Below the pieces are notes generated by a model, which saw only the letters and a program-made list of their open reading frames with translations, was not told the origin of the DNA and did no database searches. Made by a program: the position numbers and the translations under genes. Below are positions 36,985-48,560 of a stretch of DNA of 64,000 nt, in pieces. Origin of the DNA: Fasciolopsis buskii (lineage: Eukaryota; Platyhelminthes; Trematoda; Plagiorchiida; Fasciolidae); assembly GCA_008360955.1 (NCBI GenBank), contig LUCM01000778.1, forward strand, positions 109,599 to 173,598. The letters run 5' to 3'. How positions within the stretch are numbered: position 1 is the first letter of the stretch; each line of letters begins with the position of its first letter.

Positions 36985-39900
36985 CGAATGTATGACAGCC
37001 ATTCTTTTAGTGGCTATTTATTCATTAGTCTACTTACAGATTTAACCTTGGTTTTATATCCATACCACCGTGAATTACTTGAAAACACATCAAATCTGCG
37101 TTATCTTTGATGGTGTCATAATTTTATAAACGCTGAAGATAGTCAGTTCTATTTAATTGCTGTCTGAAATAAGAGATTCATTGTATTATTGTACTGGGCG
37201 ACTCTGCTGAGAGTACATTGTTAAACTAGGGCAGTGGTGTACACTGACAATGCTGTGTTCCGGTCGTGGAAATCTGATATATGACACCTGACACTACTGA
37301 AGATACCCTAGACCAGTGCCATTAATTTTACGATTTTTATGTCGGGAGAATCCTTGTTTTCTCAACCTGAGTCCGACTAAAAACACGAGGTACAGAATCT
37401 GTAAGAGATGACAGCTACTAATTCGTTGGAACAGATATAATTTTCCGAAGGATATAGACAGACCGATGGTAGAAACTAGAAAGGGACAGACTATCGACAT
37501 TGCATTTACTGTGCAATGCAGCATATGAGACAAATTGGAGAAGCGGAATTAGCTGGTTTTATTGTTACTGCTCCCTAATTAGCAACAACTTTTTCTATCG
37601 GAATCGCGTGGATGGATGACAAAACGTCACGTGCATCTTGGACCAACACAGGACGAACAAGACTGCAAGCATGTAATTGCTGATGTGCGCACATGAGTTA
37701 GACGCGCTAATTAACCCCCAACCTCCTTCATGCGCTCCCTTCTGTCACATGATCACTGACCTTCGACTGGACTTTGATGGTCACAATTACTGTAACCAAA
37801 TGACATCTAAGTTCATCGCTGTTAAGTATGCCGCCTTGACTGCGAGTGACTATACTGGTGTGTGTACCTGTCAGACTGCTGAGAACTTCTGAAATTGCTT
37901 CAATCTTTGCAACAGCTAATATAGAATGGGACATAAGTCTGAAGTGCTACTTACTGAGGACGGACATTCAAATTCAATCTGTTGCGTACTGGAGTAATCG
38001 GCCAAGCATACGAACTCGTAGAAACAACACACCGAAACACAAAAGCATAATCAAAATTGAGCACTAGGAAATGTTACGCGAATATCGTGCATATAATGCA
38101 CCGGAAAAAAACAATAGTCAATGCAGTCACATACGTCATATCAGTGTTAGTCTCCACATATTATTTGGGATCGCGTTAGTCCATCCGGGTTTTGTTGCAT
38201 ATCATTTTCGTTTACATCCAATTTAATTTTCTTCGATTTGTAGAACACACATGCAAAGATCAAATGACATACGAAAGTCATACCGTGGATGGCTTCCATG
38301 TGCGGATGTGACTCCTGTCTGTCGACGACCTTTAACGTTTTAACCTGAGGCATGCGAAACACGACAATAAAACAGAACTGTTTCTAAATCAGAAAGCAAA
38401 GGGTAGTATTGAATCCAAATACACACGCCATTTATTAACAAGTCGTGATGAAGAAAAGTAAGATATCTTAGGATAGAATCTATTCATCATCATTAGTGAT
38501 TTCCCCGAATGGCATCTCAAAATCGGCCCTATTAATCTTCCCGACAACATGAACAATGAAAAAAGCAAAAGCTTGAAAAGAATATTCTCCCTGACAAATT
38601 CCTACAGTTGTAAAGTCGCATGAGCCAATATCCAGTTTGAAGTTGATGGAACAAAATTTGTACAGGATTGAATGGACCAAAAGCTAACAATTTTTAACAA
38701 AGCTCTGCCTGCATGGTTCGTTGTTTTCCAAAGATCCCCACGAAGAAAATTCTGATTTGAGGTGTGTGTTTACCGTCCAAGGGGACGTTATTAATTTCCA
38801 TAAGTCCTTGCGTGCGTTCATCTTGTACGGTTCGTTTGATTTGTTACCTTCTACTGGTCATTCGTGCATTATGAAAGCAATTCTGACTGATGACTTTCAC
38901 CAATTATTGCCTGATTTGAGTCTACGACAGCTTGGATTAACTTGGTTTTCATTACGACGCGCTGATTGCATTAGTGAATTCGGATGGTCTAGACCAACAG
39001 GAAAGGTGTTGGACCCTACAATGCTATTGTGCCTAGAAAAATGCTGTCTCCGTTGCTTTGTTCCGGCCTCACTAAAGGAGTCTGTGGTGTCATATTTGCA
39101 ACTGCCAGTTCGCCACAACGGAAAGAAGACACGTTACAAGCTTTTCGACCATTTTCGATGGCGAACTTAAAACATTATAGTTTGCACATAGTAGATTGTG
39201 AAGAATACAGTGGATTGAGCTAGATAGAAAACTTTATGCATACATTTACCGATAAGGTGTAGTGAAATTCGGAAGAAGGTCGGGCAAATTAATGCCCAGG
39301 TGGACCAATACTCGGAGCCCACGTTTTCTGCGGGCAAAGCAGTCCTCACGTTAATGAATCTAATTAGAAGAACACTTATTGTGTGCCGTCTCACAAGCTC
39401 TTTGTTCACAGATAGTCTGTTGCAGATATACACAATCCTTTTTACTATTCACTGAGAGTTTGCTCACCTTTTTCACCTTCCCTTCAGTTTTATTCAACCA
39501 TTCCTTGGAAATTTCAGTTGGAAAATGTGGCCGAAGCACACTCATTTTAGACTTCATTACTCTGAAGTGTTTTGTTTTTTGCATTTTTGAATGTGAAAAT
39601 TATTTTCTTTTGTTTGCTGATTAAGTCCAAAAGAATTTCCTATAAGAGCACGTGTCTTTTTGTCCAGAGAGTTTTGATCAAACTGTTTCCGCGAGATATT
39701 ATTCGATGGGACGACAACCTACTAATAAACTCCCATACTTATTTACCTGCGATTCTAAATATCCCAACTACCAGTCACTTTTCATTCCATGAAACGGGGA
39801 AGGATAATGGTTTTTCCATGGCAGTATTCTTCCGGAGGTTTTACCCTCCTTGCTCAGGTCCTCAGTTTTTCCTCAGTTTACTGAAGTAAGGTATTGTAAA

Positions 39901-40538
39901 CTGAATGTAAGTCCATACTTAGGCGCCCCTATGGTCTAAGACGAGAACAATATTGCGCAATGTACGCTCTAAACCCCTTTCAGGGGACTTAGTTTCCTTG
40001 CAACTAACCGTAAATTCGGTTCCCTTACATTTTATTACCAAATAATTTACCGACGGCGATTGCCAACTAACTCGATAAAATGCCTCCCTGGACAATGTAC
40101 AAGAAGAAATTAAGAACTGCACGAGAGATGAGTTCACGTGATGCACCAACCGAGTAATTTGATGTGAGTAAAATTCGGCAAATTGGTTTCCTGGTTGTAC
40201 CAAATCATTGCGTCATCCCTCGTGAATGCACTCTGTAATTCTCATGAAACTCAGAGATTGATAGCTTAATTACAAATGGTCAGGTGCACTTTGATGAACA
40301 ATGGGCTGTATTAGCAGTGCATAAAATAACAATTGCCGTGGATGCATTATTTGAAAGTCCCAAATCCATGAAAATTTAGCTAAATTGCCACCAAACATCG
40401 TGTAAATAGAACTGCTAGGTGGCAAACAACATTAATTGAGCATACTTATTGTCATCCATATAAAACAAAGAACTGTTTATTCATCAGTGGCGGAAAAAAT
40501 AGCAGACATCTGAAGCATTCTGTTCATTTCAAGAAAAT
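36985..40538. other. unassigned intergenic DNA
   Basis: Open frames 38721-39170 (+, 149 codons), 39572-39889 (+, 105 codons) and 39919-40203 (-, 94 codons) have no recognisable domain or conserved neighbour. No RNA gene or repeat seen. Confidence 0.45.
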
Positions 40539-41088
40539 AAACCTCGATCGAGAGCCAACTGACTGAAGTCTATCGCAGGGTTGATGGAGGTGATTTGGGA
40601 AACAAATCGAATCTGATTGGTGATCACAGGATATCCGAGCACAAAGTCATTTTTCGTTTTCTGGTCCAGGTCCAGCTCCTCTGTGGAAATTATTGCAGTA
40701 TGATTCAACCAAGAAGACTGGCTAAGAAAGTCACGTATGAAATATTCAATGCAGGGAAATTGAGAAGAACGCTGGCAAACGTATCTGCTGAATAACAGTC
40801 ATATACGAATAAAGAAGCGAAATTTATCAAGATCCAACTCAAACAACACAAATGGGGTTCAAAAGCATGAAAGAGAAATTCATTTTAAGGCAATCACTTG
40901 CCACCAATATTGGCAGATCTCTCAGGAGAAAAATCTGTCGGTCTAAGATACGAAATAAAACAAAAGGCGTTTTATTTCGGAATCTTGATAATTTCATTAA
41001 AATTCGGTTAGATGAATTTATCAAGGAAGCCAAATTGTGTGAAGAAGTAACCTGTAAAATGCAGGAAACCTTTGAAAAATTATTTTGA
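40539..41088 (+). other. possible LINE-derived coding scrap
   Basis: Two plus frames (40595-40795 and 40852-41088) give a Lys/Arg-rich protein including HRISEHKVIFRF, which faintly resembles the S-D-H end of a LINE endonuclease, followed by basic, mostly helical-looking sequence (NKTKGVLFRNLDNFIKIRLD). The match is weak; could equally be chance. Confidence 0.25.
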
Positions 41089-41355
41089 TGTTTGAACTAA
41101 CGCTTTTGGCGGGCTTTGTTGACATCAATTTGTGAAGAACATTTAGTCTCCTGATAAAATGAAAGTCAGTTTCTGAATAATCAGTAGTTCGTGAAGAAAT
41201 TAAACTTAAAATTCGTGCCCGCGTTTAGAGAATAATTTTTAACAATCAAATACACGGATATTCCGCGGTCATCATAAATATTACAACGTGGTTATAGTGA
41301 ATAAAGGCTTCGAGGGGATTAGTTGAATGTCTCTCTAACTAACCACTGGATTTCG
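41089..41355. other. no feature seen
   Basis: AT-rich lead into the microsatellite. Nothing recognised. Confidence 0.4.
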
Positions 41356-41522
41356 TCTATCTATCTATTTATCTATCTGTCTATCTCTCTCTATCTATCT
41401 ATCTATCTACCTACCTATATATATATATATCTTTATATATATCTATCTTTCTGCCTATCTATTTATATCCATCTATCTATCTATCTATCTATCCGTCAAT
41501 CTATCTAACTATCTATCTATCT
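41356..41522 (+). repeat. CTAT tetranucleotide microsatellite, tract 1
   Basis: About 165 bp of imperfect CTAT units with TATATA interruptions. Encodes the meaningless Ser/Ile/Tyr/Leu repeat of the frame 41323-41508. Preceded by AACCACTGGA, which has a counterpart inside tract 2. Confidence 0.95.
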
Positions 41523-41984
41523 GTTATAGTCGATGATCATTCCAAGGTTTTGGAGCCGTAGATTCTTGCTATTAATTTTCTAAAGGAATCTATCCTTTTC
41601 TCGATATTTCGAAATTGACGTTAGCTTAAATATTGCGCGGTTGAATATTTTTATGTCCGCGAAAAGATTCATAAAAGCCCGTTCTGTGATTGGCTAGTCC
41701 ACACATCGATCAAGGCCACCCAACAAAACTATATAGATGATAGAGCTCACTTGAATTCTGACTTGTGTTGGTGGGTCACTAATAAACTCGTGGCAGTACT
41801 CCGTGTTCGTCTTCTCTTCCGCTAGCGGGTTGGGCTAGCCGTTCGTATCTCGCGCCGCTTATTTTTCCGTGTGGCAGCTCATTCAAGGGAGCGGCAGATC
41901 TGTCCCATTCGTTGTGCGATTACGGGCCATGAGTCTTGAGCCCGAACTTTTTGTGTCTCCTACTAGACCACATGCTATGTGCTC
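41523..41984 (+). promoter_or_regulatory. LTR/promoter-like block between microsatellites
   Basis: An approximately 460-bp block of ordinary complexity between two CTAT tracts. It carries an inverted CCAAT box (ATTGGCT, 41690-41696), a TATA-like TATATAG (41730-41736) and AATAAACTCG (41781-41790) in that order. This is the order of promoter and polyadenylation signals in an LTR. It begins near TGTTATAG. No matching terminal CA, paired LTR or primer binding site was found, so a solo LTR is only a possibility; a transposon fragment or host promoter fits as well. Confidence 0.35.
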
Positions 41985-42100
41985 CTATCTATCTACCTAT
42001 CTATGTAACCACTAGAGTCTATCCATCTAACTGTCTATCTATCAAACCGTTTCTATCCGTCTATCTATCTGTCTACTCGTTCTATATAACTCTCTCTGTC
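41985..42100 (+). repeat. CTAT microsatellite, tract 2
   Basis: Imperfect CTAT/CTGT units, more degenerate than tract 1. Contains AACCACTAGA followed by TCTAT, similar to the lead-in of tract 1. Confidence 0.9.
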
Positions 42101-42657
42101 CATTTGTTCTACCCATCCGTCTGTTTGCTCTTTGTATGCACATTTATTCCGATACTGCCGTACAACGATTTTTTACCGCATACTTTTTATGAGAAATGTC
42201 ATCTAATTTGACCAAACAATGTTATAAATTTTATTGAGATTTTATTGAATATCCCAAATATTTAATAGATTCTCACTTGGAAATGTACAGTAAATTAAGT
42301 AATCAATTGCCGTCAAAAAATGAGTGGCGTCCAGGCGTCACAACGAAAACTACCAGCCTTGGGTAATGGTTTTTATTAAAAAACCCAACTAATCAATAAT
42401 TTTCGAATTATTCCGATGGTGGAGAAACAAAAGTTGATTCGTGGCGTCCGACTGAACACTGCAAACTGACCCAAACAATTCCTTTCCATTCAGTTCATCG
42501 AAACGATTTTGTTTTGCGAATGTGCAAAAGAATCATAATGATAAACAGAAACGACTGTTCGCTGTGGCATATTTGTCACTTTGTGATTCTTTTCATGAGA
42601 TAGATCACCATATGATACCACACATCGTCTTACCATTAAGAAACCACGGAAGTACTG
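42101..42657. other. unassigned intergenic DNA
   Basis: AT-rich, nothing recognised. Confidence 0.45.
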
Positions 42658-42708
42658 AACAGCTGTTTTATTCTTGTTCGGAATCATCAGCAGTGCATAT
42701 CCACTGCG
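42658..42708 (-). repeat. SINE family 1, partial copy (body only)
   Basis: On the minus strand this matches the SINE body from CGCAGTGGATATGCACTGCTG to AACAGCTG. The tRNA head is missing. It lies head to head with the full copy at 42749-42869, about 40 bp away. Confidence 0.75.
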
Positions 42709-42748
42709 TCTAAACTTTACCTGCACAGAAGTTATCTAACCGTTAAGC

Positions 42749-42869
42749 GCCTGCCCGGTAGCGTAATGGCTAAGGCGTTCGACTCAGAGTCGTTCATCTC
42801 GGGTTCGCGTCCCAGTCCGTGCGCGGTGGATATGCACTGCTGATTTTTTTGAACAAGAATGAAACAGCT
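42749..42869 (+). repeat. tRNA-derived SINE, family 1 copy b
   Basis: Near-identical to 156-278 through the head: perfect A box TAGCGTAATGG (42759-42769), B box GGTTCGCGTCC (42802-42812). The body ends at about AACAGCT (42868). The anticodon-arm hairpin is better paired here (CGACTCAGAGTCG). Confidence 0.85.
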
Positions 42870-43620
42870 TCGATGGTTTCTTTGCGGTGAGTTGAGCAAT
42901 GATATAACATGGTGAACTACTTCATGTGGAAAAAATGCAATCTCCCACAACTAATACATATTTTGGAATTAAATGTTCCAATTCCTTTGATCAGCAACCA
43001 CAGTGCCAACTTTATACCTACGCAAATGCACACTCAGAACATTGTCTTACGGATTCCACTTTTGTTTATCATATCGTCAACAATTACGTAAAGGTTTCGC
43101 CCACTACTAATCAGACTATATATTTTTCCGAAATGGCCGCAATGCAAAAAATGCAAAGAGGGGTTCCGTCGACTATCGGTTATTTTGTGTTCAGAATTTT
43201 GTCAACAAAGAACCTTCTTGTTGAAAATACCTTCGCTCTGAATGAGAAGTGAGAGAAATAGGATCTCTTTTCCAGGACTAAACTCAAAGTATCCTGACGC
43301 CCAACATCGTTAACGTAGTTCTTCAGATTATACCTGTACCATATTCTCATTACTTTTTGACGGAAATGAAAGATGAAAACTACGCCCATCTGGTGTGGAT
43401 GGGTTTGCATTTGAGCTTTTGTAAAGATATCACAGCTGTAGTATGTCAAAAAGGTAAGTCATTTTCGTAGGTTTCAACTTGATTCCAACTGACCAATTTA
43501 TTCCACCGGTGAACTTTGTTACTCCTTTGATGCTACGAACATGGGCGAAAATTGCAGTGAGATTCTAGTGAGAAACTAAGACGGTGCGCATCGCTCTAGT
43601 ATGGGGTAGTTGGACGGGAG
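42870..43620. other. unassigned intergenic DNA
   Basis: Holds an unrecognised frame 42926-43252 (+, 108 codons). The last part, from about 43560, may belong to the element carrying the ribozyme-like motif. Confidence 0.4.
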
Positions 43621-43624
43621 AGCA

Positions 43625-43683
43625 CCGGGCAAGCATGCCTGAGGAGCGGCAATAACCGCGAAACAGGTCATTTGCTTCCGGGC
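43625..43683 (+). ncRNA. hammerhead-ribozyme-like motif (minimal type I)
   Basis: All core nucleotides of a hammerhead are present in order: CTGAGGA (43639-43645), a perfect 4-bp stem II (GCGG/CCGC) with loop CAATAA, GAAA (43660-43663), a two-base-pair stem III (AC/GT around AG) and the cleavage-site C (43669). Stem I has AAGCA/TGCTT (43631-43635 with 43673-43677) and a further CC..GG/CC..GG extension. Its three pairs next to the core are mismatched or wobble, so activity is doubtful. Very short stem III hammerheads are known from Penelope elements and retrozymes; here no element protein adjoins. Confidence 0.5.
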
Positions 43684-46559
43684 AAGTTTTGCTCATCCAT
43701 CCGTATGCAAAACATACTACTGAGAAGAAGAACCGATACTTTCGAGCCTTGTGTACACTTTCTCAATGATAGCCTCGCCTGACTGACGAAAATCGTCCGA
43801 CGAATCACCATGTGATTCTTAAGTAGATTTATCCTCCTTCCACGCTCCTAATGATTCAAGTAAGATTCTAGCAAAAATTGCGATGTTTCAAATTGTTTTA
43901 AAGTTGAGCATATACTCCTGTATCGTGAATGTCGAGTCCGTTATTGTACAGTTTGAAGCATAAGGAGCAATAAAGGAAATTCGCGGAAAGATGTCAATAA
44001 TTATGAGTTGATAAGACAAGAAACACTATGTCCTTCAATCTAGATGCACTCCGCAGTTACCCTATTGTTCTCCTAGGGACTACCAATAAAACGGTGATTT
44101 CACATTTGTTAGAAATCTCATTTTATTGCTTAAGCGTATCTTTCTAGGGCAAAGTATTTCTTCTACCAACTCCGTTTGTCAGATACGCATTTAACCAGTG
44201 CGCATTCATAGTGCCTTGCCCATGGAGTTAATGCCTAAATGACATCTAGCCTATAAGTGGCCTAACCTACTGTTTACTACAAGACACCATTAAACTTCAA
44301 GCAGATCTAGTCGGAAAAGACTCATAAATTGAAAGAAAGTGTGACCTTTCCATTGTGTTTTACTATTGTTGCTTTATGGTAATTATCCACGCTGCTGACA
44401 CAACCTAAATCTTCAACTCACGATTGCGAACAAGTGGGACAACGTGAAGTGTGAAGCTCCTGTGCAAAATTTTCACCAACTTTGGTGTTATCGATACTGT
44501 GGCACAGTGAAATGTGAGCCTCTGACAAGGAACAGTCAGAAACAGAATTTTAGGTAAACTGTGCATCGCAAGTGGCTTTTTTTCTTCTCAACGGTTCCCA
44601 GAGCTTTTTCTTTGCAGGGGCTGCAGCTTTATGCATTGCTTTCACAAGTCTTGTGAAATGGAATAAGTACGTGAGATTACACTTAGCTGCTTTAAAAAAC
44701 TGTGAAACGCTATGTTCCCATTACTCTGTTCATTAAAGCAGAAAAAGGACAAGTTTGGAAAGGTGTTGACATTTCAATTTACTCTCGTCAGTCTACCGAG
44801 AAGGTCTAGAATTTGTCTCAGGCTGGTACTAAAGAGACACAGTTTGCGTCTTTTTGCACTAAGGTCGTAGTGTCAGGTAGAACGTTTTACGAAATGAGAG
44901 TAAAATAATTTGTGTAGGATATATGTATAGGCCATGAAACATCGGCCTGCGATCATAGGTCATAATTTCCGCTGTCAATCTCTAGAACGCTAACGCGCAT
45001 GTCAAAGACCGATGATCTAGTGCGGGACCTGCAGAAAACTTTCTGCACTGTCTACTTTGTAAATGTGTTAGTACATCTGAATTGTTCACAGTAAAGCGAA
45101 GATGTCCACTCGCATTAAGTCATTTCTTACTAATGGAAGCCAGTGAATCTCAAAGCGAAATCATAAGTTCTAAATGACGTTTGTTGGACCTTTTGGGGCT
45201 ATTTTGTGTTCTTTTGTGCCCCAGTAGCCGAAAATTTTTGGGTAGTTTCAGTGTTGAACCATTTTCACGTATTTCTTCCATGAACAAAACTAGCCCGGAT
45301 AAAAATTCTACCATAGATGGCAAAATAAAACCAAAATTGACCTAAAGTGATCCTTCACGCTGCCTGTGTTTCATTTGATTGCGTTACTGATATTTCGTTT
45401 GAGGGACAATATCACCAACGAAGAGTATTGTGAAATCCGGGAGGTGGACATTCGGTCGGAAAACCGTAAAATCTGATTGCCCAATAGGCAAAATCCATGC
45501 TGACACCAAGGCAGGTAACCATGCGCGCTTTTACATAACATTTGAAGTGAGTCTGAAGTGCATACCGAGGGATTAGCAACCTGAACTAGTTTTCAGCGAA
45601 AAGCTAGTTTGGGCAAGCTTTTAACATCAAGTTAGTGAAGCAAACAGAGATAGTCATGGTGCTTTTAGCACAAAAAATGGAGGCGGAGAGCATAATCCCA
45701 GCATTATAGCTTGGAAACGTCAGTCATATAAATTAGTAACGGCTAGAGGATGTCCACGGTGCTACAAGGACCGTACATTTTAGGAAGCCCAGTGTTGGAA
45801 GGGGAGGGCTTCGGTTAATGCCAAAATGTTTTGTAACCGTTTGGTTAATCATAATATTTGACCAGACATGGATTAGTGAAGTCATCTAAATGGGTGGGAC
45901 TATCGATGTCCCCGATGCCGTCACTCGCTCAAGAGCATGCTGGTGAGAATACTTCTGGGGATAAAAGCCTGAAGGGGAGTGAAAAGGGACTCCAGCTATT
46001 TCATGGAGGGAATGTGGATGAGTTTTTGAAGGTCATCCTAGCAAGTGGCTTTGGGGGGTGGGTGCGATCACAAGAACCAAGTGCTTTTCCAGGTTAAAGA
46101 GTTATGTCAAATGAATTGTTGGTCAGATGATGGGAAGTTGGGTAGTGGCAATGCGGTTAACCAGCAATACTTCAGGTTTTTCAAGAGCAAGGGGTAATTA
46201 TGACTATGGTTCATGACGGAATAACATTACTTCCAACAAGTTTGCTTTACTTCATAAGAAGGGGATTTTCAAACACTAAAAAGGAAGATTATGCTATACA
46301 GTACAACCATACCATCAGGCCTTTCATAGGGATTACATAATTCTCGGTGGAATAAGAAGTACCAACTGGGAAAACGGACCTAAAGCGAGACAGAAATAAA
46401 TAACAAATCATACACGACAAAGCCTGAAAACAGGCCGATAGTCTCTCGGATATACCTTGCCCACAACTCTTAAAAACCTGAAACTATATGTGCTAGAAGT
46501 CCATCGGATCAGAACGGGTGTTGTCAAGGCTACCTGTCAAGATGTGGAGGTTGGTTTCG
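43684..46559. other. unassigned intergenic DNA
   Basis: No supported feature in about 2.9 kb. A small plus frame at 45858-46097 is Gly/Ser-rich and unrecognised. Confidence 0.45.
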
Positions 46560-46860
46560 TATCCACCATAGTATTAATATGCTTGTTTTTGTAGTGAGCC
46601 TACATGCAAGTCACGTGTTAAAGTCGGGTACAGCTTCGAGCTGGTCTGCGCAGACAACTAGCCATTAAGAACCCTGGTGGCGGACACAGGTGGATTTCAA
46701 ACATTCCTCGAATAATACTGGGGGAAATGTATTCCACCAATCAGAATATCTTCTATTTTGGATATAAACGCTGCAGTTGTAAATAAAACTCGAGCTTTTT
46801 TCCAAGCTGTTGTGGTTTTCTCGTTGTCTTAGTTTTGGTGGAGTGGGCAGGAGCCAATCT
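46560..46860 (+). promoter_or_regulatory. second LTR-like signal cluster
   Basis: CCAAT (46737-46741), TATAAA (46763-46768) and AATAAAACTCG (46782-46792) occur in order, the last nearly the same word as at 41781. TGGTGGAGTGGGCAGG (46838-46853) follows and could serve as a primer binding site, which begins with TGG in LTR elements. No second LTR or gag/pol is visible. Speculative. Confidence 0.25.
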
Positions 46861-48013
46861 AGTGCCTATTGGTAATTCGCATATGTTCATTTCTTCAACC
46901 AATGGAATTGCGTCTACGTACTTCGGATCCAAATATTACAGTTTTACTATGATAGTTATTTCACTTGTATATCTGGACAGATGGTTTCAAAAATACCGTT
47001 GTGTAATTACTGATGTCCTCAGGAAACAGTTGCTTGTGGATTTTTTCGAAGTTCTTTGCAATGGATCGTCCAATTTGTGATTGATTATTAGTCCAGGAGA
47101 AAATTTAACCAGACCCGTAATCTGGAACTACATGTGGTGCTATTTGATTTTTGTTTATTATCTGTTCGCCATTTAGCTCATATATGTTTTATTTTCTAAA
47201 AATGAATGCATTTACTACACTGACGTTTTGGTTAACGGCCGCCGTGCCAAGACATCTGGCAGATGAATGCATTAACTTTCGAAAATTCTTTTCGGTCAAA
47301 GCTTTCCGAGATTTGTCTATACAATTTTAGGTGGGATGGTTAAGAATGTACAACTGTCACTCTAAGCGGGCGAAGGGGCGCAACAAACGTGGTAACCTGG
47401 AAACCGCCTGGAGCTTTAATGGTCCGCGGAAAGGTTTGAAAGAATGAATTTATCATAATCTGTGAATGCAGAAATTTAGCCAAAGGCGAGACAACAAACT
47501 GAACATGCCTCAGGGATTATCGGGTCCATTTTTCGGCTTTATGCAACAAAAAGGTTTCACAAGATTACCTTGCTTACACAGCTCTGGCTTTAGTGTTCCG
47601 ACTGCTATTGATTTAATAGTCATGGGGTAACTTTTACATATTCTTTTTTGGGTTAATCCTCGATGTTCGCAGGACTGTCTTGAAAGCCGTTACCGGATCA
47701 ATTTGACGTCCGTTACCGACCAAATGTTGTAGGAATGCGCTGTCTATTTGGTTCACTGTGCCCTTGACAGATCAGAAAGTGTTCATCGTCTATTTTGGCT
47801 AGCAGCTTCCTCGAGTGTCCAGAAACCCTGTGTTAAAAGAACACATGAGCTGATATGACGTAAAAGGTAGTGGCATGTGAAACAACACATCCTGGGACCG
47901 CCAACCTATGAGCGGGTTATTTTTCGGAGTGACCTTCAGCATTTGCAGCATGGAGGAATCTTCTAATGATTTCTGAGTAGTGATTTTCTAGCAAACGGAA
48001 AGGGTTAGCTCCC
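46861..48013. other. unassigned intergenic DNA
   Basis: Nothing recognised. A GC-richer patch lies near 47360-47430. Confidence 0.45.
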
Positions 48014-48238
48014 TTAAACGGGACAGTAATATGCCCTTCTTTCTCCATCCCTAATTGCATTCAACACAGGTAAACGCCGAAGAAACCCATCCGGACAACC
48101 GATTGTCTTCAGAACTTCCCGTATACATTCCACCTCTTTATCGAGTGTCTCGGGACTGTAAATCTTTCCCGTTTTGTAGACCAAGCAACTAATTAAAATC
48201 CGCTTGTACCTGAGAGGACCAAAGCTAGAGAAATGCAT
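48014..48238 (-). pseudogene. Penelope-like element fragment (post-polymerase block)
   Basis: The minus-strand frame reads FGPLRYKRILISCLVYKTGK, then SPETLDKEVECIREVLKTIG and CPDGFLRR. This fits the Penelope block between polymerase and GIY-YIG: K-R-x-L-I, a basic helix, I-C-S-x-x-x-L-x-x-E, I-x-x-x-L, N-G-Y-P, F-I-x-R. The same block is present in the relic at 30410 (PLEDELTRIQHVLQGNVY), but the two are too different to be recent copies. Ends at a stop; no endonuclease follows. Confidence 0.6.
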
Positions 48239-48390
48239 GCATTGTCCCTTTCAAGTGCATTTACGGAACACAAACTGACGTTTAAGAACAAGAAAACAAA
48301 TGTAAGTTGAGAGGTTGTCGGGTGCTGTTGGCTGTCATTAAGTACAACACCTGAACAGACTTGGTCCATTAGGTTTGGTCATATCTGATG
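48239..48390. other. no feature seen
   Basis: Short AT-rich stretch; may be the upstream part of the Penelope fragment. Confidence 0.35.
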
Positions 48391-48560
48391 CGCTGCTTGG
48401 CGCAGTGGTAACACAGGCAGCTCTCATGCAAAACGCCCCGGTTCAGATTCAAAGCGTGATCATGGACGTAAACCATTGATGGCTTCACCAATACAACGTT
48501 GCCCGGATAACCTGTGAAACTTACGGGAAACGTGCAGTCCCAAAGGCGGTCAGGCAAGAA
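48391..48560 (+). repeat. tRNA-like head, possible SINE (family 3)
   Basis: A perfect A box (TGGCGCAGTGG, 48398-48408) and a B-box-like GGTTCAGATTC (48440-48450, two mismatches) head a block of about 170 bp. No second copy was seen in the window. A true tRNA gene is unlikely because the T-arm is broken and no acceptor stem pairs. Confidence 0.45.

Noticed and set aside
38480..38680. MPFG word suggesting a gypsy RT (minus strand)
   Set aside because: None of the flanking RT motifs (L-x-N-A-P, Y-x-D-D) is present.
38721..39170. 149-codon open frame on the plus strand
   Set aside because: Cys/Leu-rich without a domain pattern; no start context or neighbour to support a gene.
41323..41508. Low-complexity Ser/Ile/Tyr/Leu protein frame
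   Set aside because: It is only the translation of the CTAT microsatellite.
41356..42100. CRISPR-like array
   Set aside because: Repeats are 4-bp simple sequence without spacers; a eukaryotic microsatellite.
45858..46097. Reverse reading as LINE pre-RT region
   Set aside because: Minus-strand translation has several stops and no RT block in order.
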